From G020348385 sp964410125 (lineage in GTDB: Bacteria > Acidobacteriota > Aminicenantia > Aminicenantales > Aminicenantaceae): a DNA stretch of 64,000 nt. Made by a program: the position numbers and the translations under genes. Location of the stretch: NCBI GenBank assembly GCA_964410125.1, contig CAYPGQ010000001.1:62001-126000 (forward strand), read 5' to 3'. The notes beneath the pieces were generated by a model. That model saw nothing but the letters and a program-made list of their open reading frames with translations, did not search any database and had not been told where the DNA came from. Below, piece by piece: positions 44,028 through 51,042 of the stretch (within the stretch, counting starts at the first letter, position 1; each line of letters opens with the position of its first letter).

Positions 44028-44489
44028 CTATTTTACAAAGCCTGATCTCTTTTTTTCAAAGAAAGATTTCAAGATTTTACCGCATTCTGCTGCCAAAACT
44101 CCACCTTTTACTTCAACCCTGTGATTCATTTTTACAAAAGGAAAGGACATCACCGATTCCACGGCTCCGCCCTTGGGATCGAAAGCGCCAAAAACCACTC
44201 TCCGCAACCTGGCATGAACAGCTGCCCCCAAACACATGGCACACGGTTCGAGGGTTACATACAGCTCACAGCCTGTAAGTCTGTAGTTCCTTTTCTCCTG
44301 ACAGGCCTCTCTTATCACCTCAATTTCTGCGTGAGCTGTTGGGTCAGCGGACAAAAGCGGTTTATTATGCCCGCACGCAATAACCTTTTCGCCTTCAACA
44401 AGAACAGCTCCCACAGGAACCTCTCCTACCTTCATTGCCTTCTTCGCCTCTGCTAAGGCTTCCTGCATGAAATGTTCGTCTTTATCCAT
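44028..44489 (-). CDS. tadA: tRNA-specific adenosine deaminase
   Basis: TadA converts the wobble A34 of tRNA-Arg(ACG) to inosine, with zinc, in the cytoplasm. 153 residues from the ATG at 44489; a TTG 15 bases upstream is less likely. The zinc site is H-A-E (T-A-H-A-E-I) and P-C-A-M-C, and the loop Y-V-T-L-E-P precedes it. The gene is divergent from thrC and directly upstream of tRNA-Ser(CGA) on the same strand. GAGG lies 9 bases upstream of the ATG. Related cytosine or guanine deaminases share the motifs, but size and N-terminal E-x-F-M-Q-E-A-L-x-E-A favour TadA. Confidence 0.9.
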   Translation of the reverse strand: MDKDEHFMQEALAEAKKAMKVGEVPVGAVLVEGEKVIACGHNKPLLSADPTAHAEIEVIREACQEKRNYRLTGCELYVTLEPCAMCLGAAVHARLRRVVFGAFDPKGGAVESVMSFPFVKMNHRVEVKGGVLAAECGKILKSFFEKKRSGFVK

Positions 44490-44592
44490 TCGAAGCTGCC
44501 TCAATCACAGCGATTGATTTTACCTCTGCTGCCCCAAATTTACAACCAAATGCTCTCGTTGATGCAATAGGGAGATTGCGATATAATCATCG

Positions 44593-45807
44593 ATGAATTC
44601 GATGGAAGCATTCGAGTGTGTTTTTTGCCAGAAAAACTACCCTGTCGACCCATTTCATACATTCTGTCCCAAATGTCAGGAGCCGCTTCTATACATAGGC
44701 CCACAAACAGATAAAAAATTTCATCACAACAAAGATCATCCTTTAGAAGTTATGCTTGATTTTCTTCCCCTGGACCACGTAAACCATGATCTCAGTCTGG
44801 GTGAAGGCAATACACCTTTGATCAGACTCAAGAATGTTGAAAAAAACTTCCGGTTGCCAGCCCTGTATGCAAAAAACGAGACCATCAATCCAACACTCAG
44901 TTTTAAAGACAGAGGAACAGCATTAGCCATTCAAAAAGCAATCTCTCTCGGCATTGAAAAAATTGGCACTGTTTCTACTGGAAATATGGCCATTTCGACA
45001 GCTGCTTATGGAGCAAGAGCGGGAATAAAAACATTTGTGTTGGTCAAAGATGGCGCACATCGCGAAATACTCAATTCAACTGGCATATACAATCCTGTGA
45101 TGATCAATGTCAAAGGGGACTATGGAGAGCTATTCCGGAGGAGTTTTTCTCTTGGCAAAAAAAATAATATTTATTTCACAAATTCGGTGGATCCTTTCCG
45201 GATCGAAGGTTATAAGGTGACAGCGTTTGAGACCTTCTTTCAGTTAGATCAAAGAGTGCCTGATTTCATCTTTGTTCCTGTGAGTTCAGGGGGGCATTTG
45301 ATCGGAATTATAAAAGCTTTCCACGAACTCAAACAACACGGATTCATCAAGAAGTATCCCCATTTTGTTGGTGTTCAAGCGGAAGGCTGCTCTCCGATTG
45401 CTAGAACCTTCCAAGCAAAAAAGCTAAGTGTGGAAAGGATTGAAAAAGCCGAGACCATCGCAAAAGCCATTTCCAATCCCGATCCGCCAGGGGGAAATAT
45501 TTTGCTTAGGATGATTAGGCGTGCTGGAGGAACCATAATGAGTGCTCCAGAGGATAAAATTCTCGAGGCCCAAAGAAAATTGGCCGAACTCGAGGGGATA
45601 TTTATCCAACCTGCTTCGGCAACAACTCTTGTCGGTTTTCTGGAGCTAGCTGAAAAGGGAAAGATTGGCCCAAAGAGCAGAATCGTTTTGATCCTCACAG
45701 GAAGCGGGATGAAAGCTTCAAAAAAAACCAAGAAATCTGATGCTCAAGTTTTGCAAGCGTCTCTTTCTGATCTGCCAGATATCATAAAATCTGTTAAATC
45801 AGATTGA
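44593..45807 (+). CDS. thrC: Threonine synthase
   Basis: PLP enzyme converting O-phosphohomoserine to threonine. 404 residues: an N-terminal zinc-ribbon-like C-V-F-C...C-P-K-C, G-E-G-N-T-P-L-I-R-L, N-P-T-L-S-F-K-D-R-G with the PLP lysine, V-S-T-G-N-M-A phosphate region, V-P-V-S-S-G-G-H-L and final L-T-G-S-G-M-K. Other residues are typical of the archaeal/thermophile-type enzyme with the zinc ribbon. No other threonine-pathway gene is adjacent. The ATG sits at 44593, with another Met at codon 4. Confidence 0.88.
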   Translation: MNSMEAFECVFCQKNYPVDPFHTFCPKCQEPLLYIGPQTDKKFHHNKDHPLEVMLDFLPLDHVNHDLSLGEGNTPLIRLKNVEKNFRLPALYAKNETINPTLSFKDRGTALAIQKAISLGIEKIGTVSTGNMAISTAAYGARAGIKTFVLVKDGAHREILNSTGIYNPVMINVKGDYGELFRRSFSLGKKNNIYFTNSVDPFRIEGYKVTAFETFFQLDQRVPDFIFVPVSSGGHLIGIIKAFHELKQHGFIKKYPHFVGVQAEGCSPIARTFQAKKLSVERIEKAETIAKAISNPDPPGGNILLRMIRRAGGTIMSAPEDKILEAQRKLAELEGIFIQPASATTLVGFLELAEKGKIGPKSRIVLILTGSGMKASKKTKKSDAQVLQASLSDLPDIIKSVKSD

Positions 45808-45888
45808 ATTTCTGTTGGTAAAAAAAAGTATCTTTTGTGTAAGAATATGTTATCATGACTAATACTCAACGCAAGAAAGGAGGTCTTT

Positions 45889-46866
45889 ATGAGTAACGGC
45901 GACTTTCCAGCTATGGAGATTCGGCTACCAAAAATTAATCCAACAATCATCAAACTTTCCGTAGTAGGCCTGGTCATCCTCATCGTGCTGTTCAGTTCTT
46001 TCTATCAGATTCGTCCCGAGGAAATGGGTGTAATCCTCCGGTTCGGAAAATTCGTCAGGACGACAGATCCTGGACTCCACCTCAAGCTCCCAGGTATCGA
46101 GCAATTGATGAAAGTACCGGTTCAAAGGCAGTTGAAGATGGAGTTTGGGTTTCGAACAGAAGTGCCAGGAATAAGGACAGAATACAGGGCAACTCCGGAA
46201 ACCCAAAAGGAATCTCGGATGCTGACAGGTGACTTGAACGTGGCGGATGTGGAATGGATCGTGCAGTACAAAATAAAGGATGCCTATAATTTCCTCTTCA
46301 AGCTCAGAGATGCAGAAAGCACTTTTCACTACATGAACGAGGCGGTTGTGAGAAAAATCGTCGGGGATAATTCAGTGGATGAGGTCATCACCGTCGGAAG
46401 AGCCAGAATAGCCTTAGAAGCCAAAGAAGAGCTGCAGACACTTTGCGACCTGTACGAGATCGGAATAGAAGTCAACCAGCTCATCTTCCAGGATGTCAAT
46501 CCCCCTGCCCCTGTGAAACCATCATTCAACGAAGTCAACGAGGCGCTTCAAGAAAAAGAGCGAAAAATCAACGAGGCCTGGTCGGAATATAACCAAGAAA
46601 TCCCCAAGGCCCGTGGAGAAGCAGAGCAGATGATTCGAGGTGCCGAAGGGTACGCCACGGAAAGAGTGAACAACGCCGAAGGAGACGCCAACCGTTTCAG
46701 AGCTATCTACAGAGAGTATGCCCGGGCTCCATTGGTGACAAGAAAACGTCTCTATCTTGAAGCCATCAACGAGATTCTCCCGAAGATAAACAAAAAAATC
46801 ATTTTTGACGAGCAAATGAAAAACATCCTGCCTCTTCTGAATCTCGGGGAGGAGGTGATAAAATGA
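45889..46866 (+). CDS. hflK: FtsH protease modulator HflK
   Basis: HflK and HflC form a membrane SPFH complex that encloses and restrains the FtsH protease. 325 residues: one N-terminal transmembrane helix (about 22-42), R-P-E-E-M-G-V-I-L-R-F-G-K-F and D-P-G-L-H-L-K-L-P of the prohibitin domain, a long charged helix (residues 220-280, E-A-E-Q-M-I-R-G-A-E-G-Y-A) and the P-V-K-P-S-F-N-E-V-N region specific to HflK. A strong AAAGGAGG precedes the ATG. Overlaps hflC by 4 bases (ATGA). Confidence 0.92.
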   Translation: MSNGDFPAMEIRLPKINPTIIKLSVVGLVILIVLFSSFYQIRPEEMGVILRFGKFVRTTDPGLHLKLPGIEQLMKVPVQRQLKMEFGFRTEVPGIRTEYRATPETQKESRMLTGDLNVADVEWIVQYKIKDAYNFLFKLRDAESTFHYMNEAVVRKIVGDNSVDEVITVGRARIALEAKEELQTLCDLYEIGIEVNQLIFQDVNPPAPVKPSFNEVNEALQEKERKINEAWSEYNQEIPKARGEAEQMIRGAEGYATERVNNAEGDANRFRAIYREYARAPLVTRKRLYLEAINEILPKINKKIIFDEQMKNILPLLNLGEEVIK

Positions 46867-47807
46867 CCAAACAGACAACTACAGTCATCATTGTCGTGGC
46901 AGCGTTCTTAGTGCTGATCGTCCTCTTCGCTTCCTTTTACATCGTTTCGGAAACGAACCAGGTCATAATCACGCAATTCGGAGATCCCATCGGGGAAGCC
47001 ATCACAACCCCGGGACTGCACATCAAAGTCCCTTTTATCCAGAAAGCCAATTATTTCGAGAAACGCTGGCTGGAATGGGATGGCGATGCCAACGAAATTC
47101 CCACAAAAGATAAAAAATACATATGGGTCGACACGTATGCCAGATGGCGAATCATTGATCCGCTCGTTTTCTTCCAGAGAGTGCGGGACGAAAGAGGCGC
47201 CCATTCCAGAATCGATGATATCATCGACGGTGAAACAAGGAATGCGATTGCCAACTTTGACCTGATAGAGATCGTGCGTTCCACAAACCGGGAATTCGAA
47301 ATGACAGAGGAAGCCGAAATCCTCGATCTCGCCAGCGTCATAGTTAAGATTCAGACTGGACGGGAGAGAATCGCCCAAATCATCCTGGAAAAATCCTCTG
47401 AAACAACCCCGGAAATCGGCGTGGAACTCAAGGACGTCAAAATAAAAAGAATCAACTATGTGGATGAGGTCGAGAGAAAACAGTTCGACCGGATGATCTC
47501 CGAGAGACAGCGAATCGCATCCAAATATCGCTCCGAAGGTGACGGAAAGAGCGCGGAAATCCGCGGCCAGAAAGAGAAGGAACTGCTAAAGATTCAATCA
47601 GAAGCCTACAGGACATCTCAGGAAATAAAAGGTAAAGCCGATGCGGAAGCCACGGCGATATACGCGGATGCCTACAACCGTGACCCGGAATTTTACCAGT
47701 TTATGAAAACACTGGAGGTTTACCGGAATATTATGGATAAAGAAACCTGGCTTCTTCTGTCGACAGATGCGGAATTTTTGAAATATCTCAAAAGCACCCG
47801 CAAGTAG
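46863..47807 (+). CDS. hflC: FtsH protease modulator HflC
   Basis: 314 residues: N-terminal transmembrane helix, S-E-T-N-Q-V-I-I-T-Q-F-G-D-P and P-G-L-H-I-K-V-P-F, then the coiled region E-R-Q-R-I-A-S-K-Y-R-S-E-G and G-K-A-D-A-E-A-T-A-I-Y-A-D-A-Y as in HflC, and Y-R-N-I at the end of the family's conserved core. Translationally coupled to hflK. GGAGG lies 5 bases upstream of its ATG. The next gene converges with no spacing after the stop, so termination must happen in the opposite coding region. Confidence 0.92.
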   Translation: MTKQTTTVIIVVAAFLVLIVLFASFYIVSETNQVIITQFGDPIGEAITTPGLHIKVPFIQKANYFEKRWLEWDGDANEIPTKDKKYIWVDTYARWRIIDPLVFFQRVRDERGAHSRIDDIIDGETRNAIANFDLIEIVRSTNREFEMTEEAEILDLASVIVKIQTGRERIAQIILEKSSETTPEIGVELKDVKIKRINYVDEVERKQFDRMISERQRIASKYRSEGDGKSAEIRGQKEKELLKIQSEAYRTSQEIKGKADAEATAIYADAYNRDPEFYQFMKTLEVYRNIMDKETWLLLSTDAEFLKYLKSTRK

Positions 47808-48767
47808 CTAAACGAGTATCTTACGCAAGCGGTTCATTGAAATATTGCCGCCGCTCAGCACAAGTGCTACACTTTTGCCTTTGATCCTTTCTTTTATTTT
47901 CAAGGCGGCTGCCAGAGGGGAAGCGCCGGCTTCTTCTGCCATATTCCGGATGAGCTCCATGATCAGCAATATGGCCTGCACCATCTCCTCTTCCGAAACA
48001 AGTACAAAATCCGCAAGGTAATCCTGCAATATTTCTTGTGTCAGCTCGTAACCGATTTCGGTTGCGAGACCTTCTGCTTCTGTCTCCATTTTGTCTTTGA
48101 CGATTTTTCCGCCCTTCCAGGAGAGATAGGCAGCCGACGCCATTGCGGCCTGAACACCGATAACCTGACACTCGGGATTGACCGCTTCCGTGACAATACA
48201 ACAACCGGAGGCGCCACTCCCTCCCCCCACGGGAACGATTATCACATCCAGGTTGGGGACTTCCTCGAAAATTTCCAGGGCGTAGGTTCCAACTCCCGCG
48301 ATTAAATCCGGTTCATTCGCCGGATGGATGAATCGGGCACGTCTCTCCCCGGCCAATTTTTCGGCATAATCCTTGGATTCATCAAAAATCCTGCCGAAAA
48401 AAACGATTTGAGCACCCATGCTTTTAATAGCTTTGACCTTAGTCGGATTGGACTTCTCTGGCATCACAATAGTGACAGGAACGTTAAACAGATTGGATGC
48501 ATACACGATCGACAGAGCGTGGTTTCCGGTGGAAGCGGTAACCACCCCTCTATGCCTTTGTTTCCGGTTCAGATTGTATATGAGATTTATGCCCCCTCTT
48601 GTTTTAAACGCCCCGGTTGGCAGATGATTCTCATGCTTGATATACACCCTTGCATCCAACAGTTGATTGACTTGGGGATAGGAATATATAGGAGTCCTCG
48701 GAAGGAAATCCTTGATCAAACTCCTGGCTTTCAGAACATCCTTAAATGTGGGCCTCTCCAGTTTCAT
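47808..48767 (-). CDS. Threonine/serine dehydratase-like PLP enzyme
   Basis: 319 residues of a fold-type II PLP enzyme: T-P-I-Y-S-Y, K-H-E-N-H-L-P-T-G-A-F-K-T-R-G-G with the PLP lysine, T-A-S-T-G-N-H-A phosphate loop, V-P-V-G-G-G-S-G-A-S and C-terminal L-S-G-G-N. This is the short, non-ACT form (as TdcB, serine racemase or ectoine-cluster threonine dehydratase). It deaminates threonine to 2-oxobutyrate or serine to pyruvate. The gene is preceded by a 22-codon ORF with a strong ribosome binding site and by repeat element A. No regulatory ACT domain is visible. Confidence 0.85.
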   Translation of the reverse strand: MKLERPTFKDVLKARSLIKDFLPRTPIYSYPQVNQLLDARVYIKHENHLPTGAFKTRGGINLIYNLNRKQRHRGVVTASTGNHALSIVYASNLFNVPVTIVMPEKSNPTKVKAIKSMGAQIVFFGRIFDESKDYAEKLAGERRARFIHPANEPDLIAGVGTYALEIFEEVPNLDVIIVPVGGGSGASGCCIVTEAVNPECQVIGVQAAMASAAYLSWKGGKIVKDKMETEAEGLATEIGYELTQEILQDYLADFVLVSEEEMVQAILLIMELIRNMAEEAGASPLAAALKIKERIKGKSVALVLSGGNISMNRLRKILV

Positions 48768-48782
48768 CAGTTTGCCCTTTGA

Positions 48783-48851
48783 TCAACGAGCCATGCTTAT
48801 CAGTGCGCGGAACAATTTATATCCCTCGATGTAATCTTGGATCTCGAACAT
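48783..48851 (-). CDS. Short ORF upstream of the dehydratase (possible leader peptide)
   Basis: A 22-residue ORF (start ATG at 48851, GGAGG 4 bases upstream, stop at 48783-48785) ends 15 bases before the dehydratase ATG. Its start is 24 bases from the end of element A. It has no run of Thr, Ile or Val codons, so classical attenuation is not indicated. It may be a leader peptide, a truncated gene or chance. Confidence 0.35.
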   Translation of the reverse strand: MFEIQDYIEGYKLFRALISMAR

Positions 48852-48875
48852 GATACCTCCATTTTTCATATATAT

Positions 48876-49116
48876 CCTGGATTATTCACGAACTAAGCTT
48901 GCTGCAGATGCGAGGCGTCGATCCATGCTGCTGTACAAGTGTACCGCAAATGGATCGCAACGAAGCAGATGCAGTGAGATCGGCTCGCCCGAAGGGTAAA
49001 AAATGCCGATGAATATAAATAGATTCTTCTTGAAAAGTTTTTTTGGCAATGTCAGGATAACTTCCTGATACTGCTGAAATAAAAAAAACATCGGCATTTT
49101 TTATGAATAGTCCAGG
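48876..49116 (+). repeat. Terminal-inverted-repeat element, copy A
   Basis: 241 bp, bounded by CCTGGATTATTCACGA and TATGAATAGTCCAGG (12 of 13 outer bases inverted). Internal stems: CGATCCAT/ATGGATCG around a GTAC-AAGT-GTAC loop, TCAGGA-TAACT-TCCTGA, and ATGCCGATG/CATCGGCAT. It ends 3 bases before the stop of the D-cysteine desulfhydrase gene. No coding potential. Its inner part of about 100 bases is nearly identical to element B. Confidence 0.75.
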
Positions 49117-49119
49117 TTA

Positions 49120-50193
49120 TTAGCCGTTGAGATATTTTCCCAGCTTCTGTTTGTTAGGGAACAAGGCTGCCGTTCCTCCTGTGTGGAAAAAAACGACATT
49201 GTCTTCCTTTTCAAAATAGCCTTTTTGCACAAGATCCATCAAAGCGACCATGGCTTTACCGGTATAAACCGGATCCAGAAAAATGCCTTCTTTCATGCTC
49301 ATTTGCCGGATAGCCTCAGCCACTTCCTTGTTCACTTCTCCATACCCTTCTCCCAAATACTCATCAAAAACGATGATATCATCCTTCTCAATTTCCAATT
49401 TTATATCCAAGGCCGTCACAGTATCTGCGGCGATGTCCAACACATAATCAGCATACGTGTTTTTCTCCTCTGCAACACTCACCCCGAGTACTTTGGCTTT
49501 GTCACTCAATGCTTTTGATCCCACTGCTAAACCGGCTTGTGTCCCACCCGAGCCTGATGCATGTATTATATAATTCACATCCATTCCCTCGTCTTCGACC
49601 TGTTTTATCAACTCCACATAAGCATTCACATAACTGATGGCTCCCAGGGGATCCCCCATCGAACCTCCAGCCGCAGATCCTCCGATAGGAGCAATATAAG
49701 GCGTATTCCCCCTTTCTTTCACCTCTTTCGCCGCTTCTTCCAGAATCTCATCGACATCTTCCATATGCAAGATGCTTCCTTTGCCAATTTCCCTGATCTT
49801 GATATCGGAACTCAGGATAAAATCGAGCAAAAGATTCCCATCATATTCCGCAGGAAGATCATAAACATTGAAAAGGATCAGGATCGGTTTGATCCCGAAT
49901 TTTTTGGCCGCTGCAGCTGTCTGGAGACACCAGTTGGACTGCAGCCCTGCCCAGGTGATGATCGCATCCGCTTTTTTATCCAGGACATCCTGCATGATGA
50001 ATTCAAGTTTCCGAGATTTATTGCCTCCAAATGCCAATCCGGTCATATCATCCCGTTTGATGTATATGTTCGGACCGCCCAGTTCCTTTGTGAGATTTTC
50101 CAATTTTTTAAACGGCGTGGGGAGATGGATCAAATCTTTCTTGGGAAACTTCAGGATTTTTTTCTTTATTTCTGGAATGGAATAAGCCGCCAT
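49120..50193 (-). CDS. D-cysteine desulfhydrase/ACC deaminase family PLP enzyme
   Basis: 357 residues from the ATG at 50193, with GGAGGA 4 bases upstream; an ATG 42 bases earlier lacks a site. L-P-T-P-F-K-K-L-E, I-K-R-D-D-M-T-G-L-A-F-G-G-N-K-S-R-K-L-E with the PLP lysine, W-A-G-L-Q-S-N-W-C, and S-G-G-T-Q-A-G-L near residue 215 are characteristic of the DcyD/ACC deaminase group. D-cysteine desulfhydrase (pyruvate, H2S and ammonia) is the commoner activity; ACC deaminase or a racemase-like role is possible. The gene is enclosed between repeat elements A (3 bases after its stop) and B (about 120 bases before its start), in the same orientation. Confidence 0.83.
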   Translation of the reverse strand: MAAYSIPEIKKKILKFPKKDLIHLPTPFKKLENLTKELGGPNIYIKRDDMTGLAFGGNKSRKLEFIMQDVLDKKADAIITWAGLQSNWCLQTAAAAKKFGIKPILILFNVYDLPAEYDGNLLLDFILSSDIKIREIGKGSILHMEDVDEILEEAAKEVKERGNTPYIAPIGGSAAGGSMGDPLGAISYVNAYVELIKQVEDEGMDVNYIIHASGSGGTQAGLAVGSKALSDKAKVLGVSVAEEKNTYADYVLDIAADTVTALDIKLEIEKDDIIVFDEYLGEGYGEVNKEVAEAIRQMSMKEGIFLDPVYTGKAMVALMDLVQKGYFEKEDNVVFFHTGGTAALFPNKQKLGKYLNG

Positions 50194-50316
50194 GTCGTCC
50201 TCCAATGGCAGAATTTTACAACAGAATCCCCTCACAAATCAAAAAATATCCAAATTAGAAATTTTGATTTATATTCTCAAAAATAATAGAATTTCCAAAA
50301 AACATGTATGACTTAG

Positions 50317-50614
50317 CCTGGATTATTCACGAGCCTAGCTTGTTGTAGATGCGAGGCGTCGGTCCATGCTGCTGTACAAGTGTACCGCAAATGGATCGCA
50401 ACGAAGCAGATGCAGCGAGATCGGCTCGCCGCGTTTCCCATAAGGGTAAAAATTGCCGATGCCGATCCAGCCAACCCTAACATTAAGGTTTATATAAACT
50501 TGAAAGAATGGTACTCTTGAAAATGTTTTTATTGTCATTTGCAGCAATGTCAGGATAACTTCCTGATATTGCTGAAGCAAAAAAAAGCATCGGCATTTTT
50601 ATGAATAGTTCAGG
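50317..50614 (+). repeat. Terminal-inverted-repeat element, copy B
   Basis: 298 bp. Left end CCTGGATTATTCACGA, right end TATGAATAGTTCAGG. Shares with copy A the block from GATGCGAGGCGTCG to GAGATCGGCTCGCC with a few changes (one G-A change keeps the stem as a wobble pair), the hairpin CAGCAAT-x-TCAGGA-TAACT-TCCTGA-x-ATTGCTG, and TGCCGATGC/GCATCGGCA. It has about 60 bases more in the middle. It ends 10 bases before the small membrane-protein ORF. Confidence 0.75.
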
Positions 50615-50623
50615 CTAGAGACT

Positions 50624-51019
50624 TTGCTCAAAGATATCAAAAATCCGAGGCATATCGCACTATCCGCCTTGATATGCCTTTTTTGTATGTTCCTGGGATA
50701 TGCACGCGGATCGATCGCGGGATTGATTGTCGGGATAATCATGGGAATTTTCCTTCCCTTGTCGGGAGTAATCTTGATTTACAAACATGAAGAAAGGCAG
50801 AAAGAAATCCGGGATTCCTTGATTATCCCTAAAATCGGGATGACAGAAAAAAAAGAACAATGGTTGCGTAAGAAAAAATTACGCGAAGTGAAAGCCGAAA
50901 ACAGGATTGACCTGCTGATCAAGATTGTGTGGTGGATTATTTTTGTGATTATCGGGTTGAACATTCTGTATTGGACCTCCCCGATTTTGTATCACTTGAT
51001 ACAGGTAAGCAAGATGTGA
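50624..51019 (+). CDS. Small membrane protein of unknown function
   Basis: 131 residues beginning at TTG (the next in-frame Met is at codon 22), with three hydrophobic helices (about 11-26, 30-53 and 99-125) and a basic cytoplasmic loop from residue 55 to 95 (H-E-E-R-Q-K-E-I-R). I recognise no family. The start lies 10 bases after repeat element B and the stop 8 bases before a solo repeat end, so the gene is boxed in by repeats. It is the only plus-strand gene between two minus-strand blocks, and its promoter, if real, would lie in element B. Its start codon and N-terminus may have been altered by the insertion. Confidence 0.5.
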   Translation: MLKDIKNPRHIALSALICLFCMFLGYARGSIAGLIVGIIMGIFLPLSGVILIYKHEERQKEIRDSLIIPKIGMTEKKEQWLRKKKLREVKAENRIDLLIKIVWWIIFVIIGLNILYWTSPILYHLIQVSKM

Positions 51020-51026
51020 TTTTAAA

Positions 51027-51042
51027 CCTGGATTATTCACGG
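51027..51042 (+). repeat. Solo terminal repeat overlapping the RND stop codon
   Basis: CCTGGATTATTCACGG matches 15 of 16 bases of the left ends of A and B. The minus-strand TGA of the RND gene (51037-51039) lies inside it, so the last codons of that protein were set or kept by the repeat. No matching right end is found downstream. Confidence 0.5.

Noticed and set aside
49561..50286. A 241-codon plus-strand gene
   Set aside because: It lies fully antisense to the well supported PLP enzyme, is rich in His/Phe/Ile as antisense frames often are, and has no recognisable motif.
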